Positions 7,846 to 15,838 of a DNA stretch of 64,000 bases are shown one piece after another. Source of the DNA: Pseudodesulfovibrio hydrargyri (GTDB lineage Bacteria; Desulfobacterota; Desulfovibrionia; Desulfovibrionales; Desulfovibrionaceae); the NCBI RefSeq assembly GCF_001874525.1, contig NZ_LKAQ01000001.1, positions 868,001 through 932,000 of the forward strand, written 5' to 3'. The translations under genes were made by a program, and so were the position numbers. The notes beneath the pieces were generated by a model. The model saw only the letters and a list, made by a program, of their open reading frames with translations, searched no databases and had not been told where the DNA came from. Each line of letters starts with the position of its first letter. Position 1 is the first letter of the stretch.

Positions 7846-9204
7846 CTAGCCTTCGGCGATCCAGGTTTGGAGTTTTTCTTCGAACATGGACCGGATTTCG
7901 TCGAGGCGTTCCGGGGTTTCGGCTTCGAAACGGAGGACCAGGACGGGCTGGGTGTTGGAGGCGCGGATGAGTCCCCAGCCGTCCGGGAAGACGGCGCGCA
8001 CGCCATCGATATCGATGGCGTCGAACTTGGAGCTGAAGTAGGCGACCGCCTTGCCGACCACGCGCTCCTTCATGTTCTCGGGGCAGTCCACTCGAATTTC
8101 CGGGGTGGACCAGGTCTTGGGCCAGTTGAGCTGTCCGGACATGGGCTTGTCCGACTTGGAGAGAATCTCGACCATGCGCAGGGCCGCGTAGGTGGCGTCG
8201 TCGAACCCGTAATAACGGTCGGCGAAGAACATGTGGCCGGACATCTCGCCCGCGAACTTGGCCCCGATCTCGCGCATGCGCGCCTTGATCAGGGAATGGC
8301 CGGTCTTCCACATGACCGCGTCGCCGCCGTGGGCGCGGATGTCGTCGTACATGAGATGCGAGCACTTGACCTCGCCGATGATGGACGCGCCCGGGAAGGC
8401 CTTGAGAATGTCGCGGGCGTAGATGGCCACGAGCTGGTCGCCGAAGAGCAGCTCGCCCTTTTCGGTGATCACGCCGATGCGGTCGCCGTCGCCGTCCAGA
8501 CCGATGCCGATGTCCGCCTTCTCCTTGAGCACGGCCTCCCGCAGGGCGACCATGTTCTTCTCCACCACCGGGTCGGGGTGATGGTTGGGGAAAGCGCCGT
8601 CCGGCTCGCAATAGATGCGCACCACCTCGGCTCCGGCCTTTTCCAGGGCGTCGGCGGTGAGCGTCCCGCCCGTGCCGTTGCCGCCGTCCACGACGACCTT
8701 CACGGGCTTGGCAAAGGTCACGTCCCCGGACAACTCGTCCACGTACTTGCCGAGCATGTCCTCATGCCGCGAGGTGCCCTTGCCTTCGGGGAAGTCGCCC
8801 TTTTCCATGAGCTCGAAGACGTCCTGGATTTCATCTGAGTGGATGGTGCTGATCCCCTGCCATACCTTGAATCCGTTGTATTCCGACGGATTGTGGCTGG
8901 CTGTGATCATCACGCCTGCGGTCTCGCCGAGTTTGGTCACGGACCAGTAGAAGGCCGGGGAGGAAACCTGGCCGATGGTCACGACATCCACCCCGGTCGA
9001 GTTCAAGCCACGCACCAGGGCCTCGGCGTAACCGGGCGAGGAATGGCGGCAGTCATGGCCGACCACGGCGGTCTTGGAGCCGCGCTCCAGAAAATATTGA
9101 CCGCAGGCCCGGCCGAGCCGCTCGACCCACTGTTTGTCGAAATCCTTGTCCACCACGCCGCGAATGTCATAGGTCCTGAACACTTCTCGCGATATAGGCT
9201 TCAT
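7846..9204 (-). CDS. Phosphomannomutase/phosphoglucomutase
   Basis: The 452-residue enzyme is of the alpha-D-phosphohexomutase family (AlgC/ManB type) and interconverts hexose 1- and 6-phosphates for exopolysaccharide or lipopolysaccharide precursors. The phosphoserine loop TASHNPSEYNG is at 101-111 (Ser103), the metal loop DGDGDRIG is near 240, the sugar-binding GEMSGHMFF segment is near 325, and a phosphate-binding RASNTQP segment lies near the C-terminus. The length is typical. The start at 9204 has GGGAGGAATACGC upstream; longer versions lack this. It stands alone between the repeat at 7.4-7.8 kb and the divergent arsenic operon. Confidence 0.92.
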   Translation of the reverse strand: MKPISREVFRTYDIRGVVDKDFDKQWVERLGRACGQYFLERGSKTAVVGHDCRHSSPGYAEALVRGLNSTGVDVVTIGQVSSPAFYWSVTKLGETAGVMITASHNPSEYNGFKVWQGISTIHSDEIQDVFELMEKGDFPEGKGTSRHEDMLGKYVDELSGDVTFAKPVKVVVDGGNGTGGTLTADALEKAGAEVVRIYCEPDGAFPNHHPDPVVEKNMVALREAVLKEKADIGIGLDGDGDRIGVITEKGELLFGDQLVAIYARDILKAFPGASIIGEVKCSHLMYDDIRAHGGDAVMWKTGHSLIKARMREIGAKFAGEMSGHMFFADRYYGFDDATYAALRMVEILSKSDKPMSGQLNWPKTWSTPEIRVDCPENMKERVVGKAVAYFSSKFDAIDIDGVRAVFPDGWGLIRASNTQPVLVLRFEAETPERLDEIRSMFEEKLQTWIAEG

Positions 9205-9440
9205 GCGTATTCCTCCCTGCCCGTGTAGCGGGCGATCGGTCTTTGTCATACAAAATATCCCGGCCGCGCGGCCGGAGTGGCATTCAATCATCCATTGCGG
9301 TGCGTTGTCAGGGATTCCTCCCGGCCGCCGCGGATTTCCACCGGCGAGCACCTCGGTTCATGACACCGTATACAGACATTTCAGCGGAAATACCACCGGC
9401 CGTTTCAAGGACCGGGTACAAAATCGTCACACAACCGTCA

Positions 9441-9468
9441 TTGACATATCCGCATAAGCGGATATTTA
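9441..9468 (+). promoter_or_regulatory. arsR promoter and self-operator
   Basis: TTGACA (9441-9446) and TATTTA (9463-9468) are 16 bases apart. The perfect palindrome ATATCCGCATAAGCGGATAT-type repeat (9446-9465, 8-bp arms) fills the spacer and overlaps the -10, the usual place for an ArsR repressor site. The ArsR start codon is only seven bases beyond the -10. Confidence 0.75.
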
Positions 9469-9475
9469 TCATCCC

Positions 9476-9826
9476 ATGGAACAACTCGCATTGAAACTCA
9501 AAGGGCTCGGCGACCCCACCCGGCTGCGGGTCATCAGGCTGCTCGACCACGGCGAACTGTGCGTCTGCGACCTGATGGCCGCCCTCGACCTGCCGCAATC
9601 CACGGTCTCCCGGCACATGTCTTTTTTGCGCAACGGCGGCTGGGTGAACGGGCGCCGCAAGGGCAAATGGGTCTACTACACCCTGGCCGCGCCCTCGGAC
9701 GCATTGCAATCCGAGGTCCTCGAGATTCTCAGAAGACGGCTGCCGGACCTGGAACAGGCGAGGCGGGACCATGAACGGCTCATGACCCATCTGGCGAACA
9801 AGACCGAAGAAACCTGCTCAAACTAG
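9476..9826 (+). CDS. arsR: ArsR-family metalloregulator
   Basis: The 116-residue winged-helix repressor has the arsenic-binding motif ELCVCDL at about 27-33 (two Cys in the sensing helix), and a recognition helix in LPQSTVSRHMSFLRNGGWV followed by the wing RRKGKWVYYTL. It should bind the palindrome just upstream and release it on arsenite or antimonite. No Shine-Dalgarno precedes the ATG and the -10 is about seven bases away, so the transcript may be leaderless. The C-terminal Cys (TCSN) might help bind metal. It heads the ACR3/arsC operon. Confidence 0.93.
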   Translation: MEQLALKLKGLGDPTRLRVIRLLDHGELCVCDLMAALDLPQSTVSRHMSFLRNGGWVNGRRKGKWVYYTLAAPSDALQSEVLEILRRRLPDLEQARRDHERLMTHLANKTEETCSN

Positions 9827-9841
9827 ACAGAGGGACCGGCA

Positions 9842-10945
9842 ATGACCGAAACCGCATTGAAAAAACTTTCCTTCCTGGACCGCTACCTGACCCTCTGGAT
9901 TTTCCTGGCCATGTTCGCGGGCGTGGGCTGCGGCTACTTTTTCCCGGGCGTGAAGCGGGTCATCGACGCCTTCCAGGTGGGAACCACCAACATTCCCATC
10001 GCCATCGGCCTGATACTGATGATGTACCCGCCCCTGGCCAAGGTGAAGTACGAGCAGCTGGGCAGGGTCTTCCGCAACGGCCGGGTGCTGGCCCTGTCCC
10101 TGGTCCAGAACTGGGTCATCGGCCCGGTGCTCATGTTCGGCCTGGCCGTGACCTTCCTGTCCGGCCAGCACGAATACATGGTCGGCCTGATCCTCATCGG
10201 CCTGGCACGATGCATCGCCATGGTCATCGTCTGGAACGACCTGGCGGGAGGAGACTCCGAGTACTGCGCGGGGCTGGTGGCCTTCAACTCCGTGTTCCAG
10301 GTACTCTTCTTCCCGGTCTACGCCTACGTGTTCATCACGGTCCTGCCCGGCTGGTTCGGGCTTGAGGGCGCGGCCGTGGACGTGTCCATGGGCCAGATCG
10401 CCGAGAGCGTGTTCATCTACCTGGGCATCCCGTTTCTGGCGGGCATGGCCTCGCGCTTCATCGGGCTGAAGGTCAAGGGACGCGAGTGGTACGAGACCGT
10501 GTTCGTACCCAGGATCAGCCCGCTGACACTGATCTTCCTGCTGTTCACCATCCTGGTCATGTTCTCGCTCAAGGGCGACCGGGTAGTGGCCCTGCCGTTC
10601 GACGTCATCCGCATCGCCATCCCCCTGACCGTCTACTTCCTGGTCATGTTCCTGGTCTCCTTCTACCTGTCGTGGAAAGCGGACGCCACCTACGAGCAGG
10701 CCGCGACTCTGAGCTTCACCGCGGCCTCCAACAACTTCGAACTGGCCATCGCCGTGGCCATCGCGGTCTTCGGCATCGACTCGGGCGAAGCCTTCGCCGC
10801 GGTCATCGGCCCGCTGGTGGAGGTCCCGGTGCTCATCGCACTGGTCAACGTGGCCGTGCGCTTCAAGCGCCGCCACTTCCCCTTTGCCAAGGAAACCATC
10901 GGCGGCGTGTGCCACGTCCGCTGCGAAACCTCCAACGCAGAATAG
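9842..10945 (+). CDS. ACR3-type arsenite efflux permease
   Basis: This is a 367-residue polytopic permease of the ACR3 (bile acid:sodium symporter superfamily) type that extrudes arsenite using the proton motive force. About ten hydrophobic segments span the protein. The conserved segments [18 protein letters not shown] (near 120-137, with the essential Cys) and the [13 protein letters not shown] stretch [18 protein letters not shown] (near 292-309) are intact. It starts 15 bases after arsR with a GAGGGACC site and is followed by arsC after 10 bases, so the three are one transcription unit. Confidence 0.94.
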   Translation: MTETALKKLSFLDRYLTLWIFLAMFAGVGCGYFFPGVKRVIDAFQVGTTNIPIAIGLILMMYPPLAKVKYEQLGRVFRNGRVLALSLVQNWVIGPVLMFGLAVTFLSGQHEYMVGLILIGLARCIAMVIVWNDLAGGDSEYCAGLVAFNSVFQVLFFPVYAYVFITVLPGWFGLEGAAVDVSMGQIAESVFIYLGIPFLAGMASRFIGLKVKGREWYETVFVPRISPLTLIFLLFTILVMFSLKGDRVVALPFDVIRIAIPLTVYFLVMFLVSFYLSWKADATYEQAATLSFTAASNNFELAIAVAIAVFGIDSGEAFAAVIGPLVEVPVLIALVNVAVRFKRRHFPFAKETIGGVCHVRCETSNAE

Positions 10946-10955
10946 GAGCCGCGTC

Positions 10956-11393
<438 letters not shown>

Positions 11394-11401
11394 GGAATAC
11401 A

Positions 11402-11512
11402 ATGAAAAAGCACCTGTGGAAACGGATCCGCTCCTGGTCGCCCCTGAGCGCCTGGACCGCGTGCATCCGGGTCGAGGAGAGCGGTGAGCTCCGCTTCTCC
11501 CTGTTCGCCTAG
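11402..11512 (+). CDS. 36-residue ORF after arsC
   Basis: ATG at 11402 follows TGAGGAATACA, which overlaps the arsC stop and gives a plausible ribosome site. The product (MKKHLWKRIRSW...) is basic at the N-terminus with one Cys and no recognised family. It ends 25 bases before the operon terminator. It could be a real small protein of the arsenic operon or chance. Confidence 0.4.
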   Translation: MKKHLWKRIRSWSPLSAWTACIRVEESGELRFSLFA

Positions 11513-11537
11513 GCAATACGTAAACCGGCCATACAAC

Positions 11538-11567
11538 AAGGCCCGGCGGGAATTCCCGCCGGGCCTT
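11538..11567 (+). terminator. Intrinsic terminator of arsenic operon
   Basis: Perfect inverted repeat AAGGCCCGGCGGGAA / TTCCCGCCGGGCCTT after the small ORF. Confidence 0.8.
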
Positions 11568-11915
11568 CGATTTCTTGGTCACTCCGCCGCGATTCAGCCG
11601 GGTCGGACGGCGTCCCGCCTCCCCCATCCCGCCCGGCATTCCTCCCTGGGTTTGTCCCTGTCGCACCTCATCTTCAATCCCTGCCATACATGCTCACGCA
11701 AGCACCCATTACCCCCTTCCAGACGGCTGAGAAAAGAATAATTATATCAATATATTTTTGACACCTGACCGTCATGCGACTCCCCCTGTTTTCACATCCG
11801 CAAACACGTCGCCAAAAAAGATTAAAATATTGTCGCGACAGAGCCGTTTTTAGGCTATGTTACTTATGATTCCACCCGGAAAAACAGCGTCGTATAATGA
11901 ATAAAAAATCAATTT

Positions 11916-11944
11916 TTGACATGATGCAGTTATTCCGATATGAT
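11916..11944 (+). promoter_or_regulatory. Sigma-70-type promoter
   Basis: TTGACA (11916-11921) and TATGAT (11939-11944) are separated by exactly 17 bases. It would drive proVWX with a leader of about 360 bases, or a short transcript from this AT-rich region. Confidence 0.65.
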
Positions 11945-12077
11945 CATAAATTGGAATTCGACGATGCACATCTAAAACTGTTGTTTTCAATTTGTAACAA
12001 AGATTCAATCAGATAATACAGTAATAAATCCATTCCTACAGTTGCTAACACCTAATACAAAAGACTGTTGTAGCAAT

Positions 12078-12094
12078 TGATAACTGTATTATCA
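12078..12094. promoter_or_regulatory. Inverted repeat, possible operator
   Basis: TGATAA-CTGTA-TTATCA lies 220 bases before proV. It may bind a local regulator of osmoprotectant uptake; no regulator gene is adjacent. Confidence 0.3.
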
Positions 12095-12316
12095 GTAAAA
12101 CAACATTAGAAATCGTGCACAATACGATTTACATGCCACTGACCTCGAAATGCCATAGCGGACAAGGAACCCTGTCCGTACGCCGTCCGCGCGCGGCCAC
12201 CCCTTGCGGTCTCCGCGATCGGGTTCCCCTCCTCTGATTCCATTTCGACCGTCTTCTTTTCGGACGCTCCCACGCCGCTGGCGCGGGAGCCCGTCGCCAC
12301 ATTCAACGGAGTTAAC

Positions 12317-13537
12317 ATGGGACAAATCAAAGTAGAAAACCTTTACAAAATTTTCGGGAGCAAGCCCCGGAAGGGCCTTGAGCTGCTGAAGAAAGGGCTC
12401 GACAAGGCCGAGGTCTTGGAAAAGACCGGCATGACGGTGGGCGTGAACAACGCCTCCTTCACCATCGAGGATGGCGAGATATTTGTCATCATGGGGCTGT
12501 CCGGCTCGGGCAAGTCCACCATGGTGCGCATGCTCAACCGGCTCATCGAGCCCACGGCCGGGCGGGTCCTGGTCAACGGCGAGGACGTCACGGCCATGGA
12601 CGACGATGAGCTGGTCAAGTTCCGGCTGCATAACATGAGCATGGTTTTCCAGTCGTTCGCGCTCATGCCGCACCAGACCGTGCTGGACAACGCAGCCTTC
12701 GGCCTGGAGTTGGCCGGGGTTGACAAGGCCAAGCGGCACGAACGGGCCCGCGAGGCGCTCGCCCAGGTAGGTCTGGCCGGATGGGAGGACCAGTATCCCA
12801 AACAGCTTTCCGGCGGCATGCAGCAGCGTGTGGGCCTGGCCAGGGGGCTGGCCGTGGACCCGGAAATCCTGCTCATGGACGAGGCCTTCTCGGCCCTTGA
12901 CCCGCTCATCCGCACCGAGATGCAGGACGAGCTCATCAACCTCCAGGAAGAGCACCAGCGGACCATCGTCTTCATTTCCCACGACCTGGACGAGGCCCTG
13001 CGCATCGGCGACCGCATCGCCATCATGGAGGGCGGCAACGTGGTCCAGGTGGGCACGCCCGACGAAATTCTGCAGAACCCGGCCAACGACTACGTGCGCG
13101 CCTTTTTCCGGGGCGTGGACCCCACCGGAGTCATCAGCGCGGGCGACATCGTGCGCGATTCGCACCCGACCATCGTCATCACCAAGGGCGGCAGCCTGCG
13201 CATCGCCCATGAAATTTTGAGCGGCAGCGAACTCGAATACGGCTATGCCGTGGATTCCCGCCGCCACTTCCTCGGCGTGATCTCGTCCGAGGGCATCCGC
13301 AACGCGCTCGAGGCCGGGCTGCCCGAGCACCCGCTGAACCAGGTCTTCCTGCCCGAGGCGTTCGCCGTGCACAAGGATGACTCCATGCAGGACATCCTGC
13401 CCCAGGTGGCCGCCGCCACCTGGCCCATCCCGGTGGTGGACGACGACAACCGCTACCTCGGCGTGGTCTCCAAGAACCGGTTCCTCAAGACCCTGCACAA
13501 GACCGAAGTCGCCCTTTCCGAAGGAGGTGACCAATAA
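12317..13537 (+). CDS. proV: Glycine betaine/proline ABC transporter ATPase
   Basis: The 406-residue ATPase powers uptake of compatible solutes. Walker A GLSGSGKS is at 60-67, the Q-loop in MVFQSFALMPHQTV, the signature LSGGMQQRVGLARGL near 157-171, Walker B ILLMDEAFSALDPL next, and the switch His in FISHDLDEALRIGD. A C-terminal CBS pair spans about 275-400, the usual ionic-strength sensing part of ProV/OpuAA. The family hallmark N-terminal extension before Walker A (GLELLKKGLDKAEVLEKTG) is present. The stop overlaps the permease start by one base. Confidence 0.95.
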   Translation: MGQIKVENLYKIFGSKPRKGLELLKKGLDKAEVLEKTGMTVGVNNASFTIEDGEIFVIMGLSGSGKSTMVRMLNRLIEPTAGRVLVNGEDVTAMDDDELVKFRLHNMSMVFQSFALMPHQTVLDNAAFGLELAGVDKAKRHERAREALAQVGLAGWEDQYPKQLSGGMQQRVGLARGLAVDPEILLMDEAFSALDPLIRTEMQDELINLQEEHQRTIVFISHDLDEALRIGDRIAIMEGGNVVQVGTPDEILQNPANDYVRAFFRGVDPTGVISAGDIVRDSHPTIVITKGGSLRIAHEILSGSELEYGYAVDSRRHFLGVISSEGIRNALEAGLPEHPLNQVFLPEAFAVHKDDSMQDILPQVAAATWPIPVVDDDNRYLGVVSKNRFLKTLHKTEVALSEGGDQ

Positions 13538-14367
13538 TGTTTCAAGACGCAATCATCCCCCTGGACCAGTGGGTCTCGGTGGCCGTGGAATGGCTGGTGG
13601 ACAATTACCGCGAATTCTTCCAGATGCTCAAATGGCCGGTGGACTGGCTTCTGGGCGGCTTCGAGCACGGCCTGACCAGCGTGCACCCGCTCGTGGTCAT
13701 TGCCATCGTCTGCTTCCTGGCCTGGAGATTCTCGGGCAAGCGGCTGGCCGCCTTCTCCCTGGCCTCCCTGCTCCTGGTGGGCTTCCTGGGCCTCTGGGAG
13801 GACACCATGATCACCCTGGCCATGGTCCTGTCGTCCGTGGTCATCTGCGCGGTCATCGGCATCCCGCTGGGGATCATGTCCGGCCGCAGCGACCGTTTCG
13901 AGGCCGGGCTCCGGCCGGTGCTCGACGCCATGCAGACCACGCCCGCGTTCGTCTACCTCGTGCCCATCGTCATGCTCTTTTCCGTGGGCAACGTGGCCGG
14001 CGTGCTGGCGACCATCATCTTCGCCCTGCCGCCCATCATCCGCCTGACCGGCCTGGGCATCAGGCAGGTCCACCCGGAGCTGGTGGAAGCGGCCCAGGCC
14101 TTCGGCGCCACCCGCTGGCAGGTCCTCGTCAAGGTCCAGATTCCCCTGGCCATGCCGACCATCCTGGCCGGCCTGAACCAGACCATCATGATGGCCCTGT
14201 CCATGGTCGTCATCGCCGCGCTCATCGGCGCGGGCGGACTCGGCTCCCCGGTCATCCTCGGGTTGAACACCCTGGACATCGGACGCGCCGTGGTCGGCGG
14301 CCTGGGCATCGTGCTCATGGCCATCGTCCTGGACCGCATCACCCAGTCAATGGCTCAAAGAAAATAA
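13537..14367 (+). CDS. proW: Glycine betaine/proline ABC transporter permease
   Basis: The 276-residue inner-membrane permease has about six to seven hydrophobic segments. The ABC coupling loop (about 172-190, LVEAAQAFGATRWQVLVKVQ) contains the conserved EAA-type motif contacting ProV. It starts on the last base of proV, so translation is coupled. There is a long hydrophilic-to-hydrophobic N-terminal region typical of ProW. Confidence 0.95.
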   Translation: MFQDAIIPLDQWVSVAVEWLVDNYREFFQMLKWPVDWLLGGFEHGLTSVHPLVVIAIVCFLAWRFSGKRLAAFSLASLLLVGFLGLWEDTMITLAMVLSSVVICAVIGIPLGIMSGRSDRFEAGLRPVLDAMQTTPAFVYLVPIVMLFSVGNVAGVLATIIFALPPIIRLTGLGIRQVHPELVEAAQAFGATRWQVLVKVQIPLAMPTILAGLNQTIMMALSMVVIAALIGAGGLGSPVILGLNTLDIGRAVVGGLGIVLMAIVLDRITQSMAQRK

Positions 14368-14392
14368 CCGAAATCGAATCCGAGGAGGTTCC

Positions 14393-15421
14393 ATGAAACT
14401 GATGAAATCCCTGACGACCGCCCTGTTCGCGGTCCTGATCGCGTCCTCCGCGTTCGCCATGGACATGCAGCCCGGCAAGGGCGTCACGGTCCAGCCCGCG
14501 CGCGCCACCTGGAACACCGGCTTCTTCCAGGAAGCCCTGGTCCACAAGGGCCTCGAAGCGCTCGGCTACGAGGTCAAGAAGCCGCGCGACCTGACCAACC
14601 CCATCTTCTACAAGTCCGTGACCCTCGGCGACGTGGACTACTGGACCAACGGCTGGTTCCCCATGCACAACGCCCAGCTGCCCAAAAACTTCGACGAGAA
14701 GGCGCAAAAGATCGGCTATGTTGCCAAGGCGGGCGGCATGCAGGGCTACCTGGTGTCCAAACGCGACGCCGAGAAATACGACATCAAGTCCCTGGACGAC
14801 TTCAAGCGGCCCGAGGTCATGAAGGCCTTCGACACCAACGGCGACGGCAAGGCCGATCTGACCGCCTGCCCTCCGGGCTGGGGCTGCGAGCAGGTCATCA
14901 CCCACCACATGAAGGTCTACGACCTCAAGGACTACATAAACCCGGTCAAGGCCTCCTATGAGGCGGGCATGGCCGCTGCGCTGGGCGGATTCAAGTCCGG
15001 CAAGCCGGTCTTCTTCTACACATGGACGCCCAACTGGACCGTGTACAAGTTCAAGCCCGGCAAGGACGTGGTCTGGATCAACGTGCCCGAGATCAAGCCC
15101 ACCGAGGCCCAGGCCTCCGACGCCGACCGCATGACCGTTTCCGGCGTCGAAGGCGCGGTCTCCGACCCGCTCAAGGCCGGTTTCGTGGTCTCCGACATCC
15201 GTGCCGTGGCCAACAAGAAGTTCCTGGAAAAGAACCCGGCGGCCGCCAAGTTCCTGGAGCTGTTCACCCTGCCCCTGGCCGACATCAACGCCCAGAACAC
15301 CCGCATGAACGAAGGCGAGAAGTCCGACAAGGACATCGCCGAGCATGCGGACGAATGGATCAAGAACAACAAGGCGACCTGGGACGGCTGGCTCAAAGCC
15401 GCCCGAGAAGCAGCCAAATAA
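14393..15421 (+). CDS. proX: Glycine betaine/proline-binding periplasmic protein
   Basis: The 342-residue protein has an Sec-type signal peptide (about 1-21, cleaved after FA near residue 20) and the ProX pattern: ATWNTGFFQEALVHKGLEALGY, GDVDYWTNGWFPMHN and CPPGWGCEQVITHHMKVY, the last carrying the disulfide pair. Trp-rich positions fit the aromatic cage for quaternary amines. A GAGGAGG site precedes the ATG at 14393. It ends the operon and is followed by a strong terminator. Confidence 0.95.
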   Translation: MKLMKSLTTALFAVLIASSAFAMDMQPGKGVTVQPARATWNTGFFQEALVHKGLEALGYEVKKPRDLTNPIFYKSVTLGDVDYWTNGWFPMHNAQLPKNFDEKAQKIGYVAKAGGMQGYLVSKRDAEKYDIKSLDDFKRPEVMKAFDTNGDGKADLTACPPGWGCEQVITHHMKVYDLKDYINPVKASYEAGMAAALGGFKSGKPVFFYTWTPNWTVYKFKPGKDVVWINVPEIKPTEAQASDADRMTVSGVEGAVSDPLKAGFVVSDIRAVANKKFLEKNPAAAKFLELFTLPLADINAQNTRMNEGEKSDKDIAEHADEWIKNNKATWDGWLKAAREAAK

Positions 15422-15447
15422 CGAGTCCGGATGACCGGCGAAAATAC

Positions 15448-15475
15448 GGCGGCCCTTTCGGGGGCCGCCTTTTTT
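15448..15475 (+). terminator. Intrinsic terminator after proX
   Basis: GGCGGCCC / GGGGCCGCC stem with a T6 run, 27 bases after the proX stop. Confidence 0.9.
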
Positions 15476-15486
15476 CGCTGGGGGGC

Positions 15487-15711
15487 GGCTTCCGATAGCG
15501 GGCCATCTGCACATTTTTTCCGGCCGAGGCAATCCTCACGTAGACGGCTACGCTGCGGTTGCCCCGGCCAAAAAAAATGCACAGCTGCCCCACTCTCGGA
15601 AGCCTATTCCTGGTGCGGAGGACTGAGCCGCTGTCGGGTGCTGAAGCACCCGAATCGCTCCAAAAAGAAAGACAGAGCCTTCGACTCATGCTGAGTAGAA
15701 GGCTCTTTTTT
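15487..15711 (+). repeat. Structured intergenic element, copy 2 (candidate ncRNA)
   Basis: This is the same three-part structure as at 7436-7661. Here the outer stem is perfect (GGCTTCCGA 15487 with TCGGAAGCC 15604). The second hairpin is CGGGTGCT-GA-AGCACCCG (15635-15652). The third (15674-15706, AGAGCCTTC with GAAGGCTCT) is followed by a T-run, like an intrinsic terminator. Several differences from copy 1 keep base-pairing. Confidence 0.75.
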
Positions 15712-15726
15712 GCGTCCCGCCCCGCG

Positions 15727-15832
15727 AAGCGGCGATAAGAAGTTTAGGAAAGGATGGGGATGGGGGTCCGGGGAAGGGAAGGAAAGCCCTTTTCAAAGGT
15801 TTTTCCTTCCCCTTCCCCGGCCGCCGGAGGCT
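15727..15832 (-). repeat. Post-stop palindromic module, copy 2
   Basis: Seven bases past the AAA+ gene stop (minus strand), the same GCCTCCGGCGGCC + hairpin (15770-15818) + CCCCCATCCCCATCC + CGCCGCTTCG order as copy 1 is present with only a few changes. Confidence 0.75.
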
Positions 15833-15838
15833 CCCTCC

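Larger units (their letters stand above)
11568..12316. other. AT-rich intergenic region before the osmoprotectant operon
   Basis: About 750 bases without a recognised gene. The middle (about 11730-12110) is strikingly AT-rich for this genome. It holds a textbook sigma-70 promoter, a TGATAA-N5-TTATCA inverted repeat, and a possible 39-residue frame (11897-12016, starting MNKKSIFDMMQLF) that has no good ribosome site. Confidence 0.6.

Noticed and set aside
7497..8006. Minus-strand frame over the intergenic repeat (Ser/Arg/Pro-rich product)
   Set aside because: It crosses a terminator, a palindrome and the phosphomutase gene end; palindromic structure explains the sequence better.
11897..12016. 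39-codon frame in the AT-rich region
   Set aside because: No ribosome site, and the best promoter in the region lies inside it; kept only as a note.
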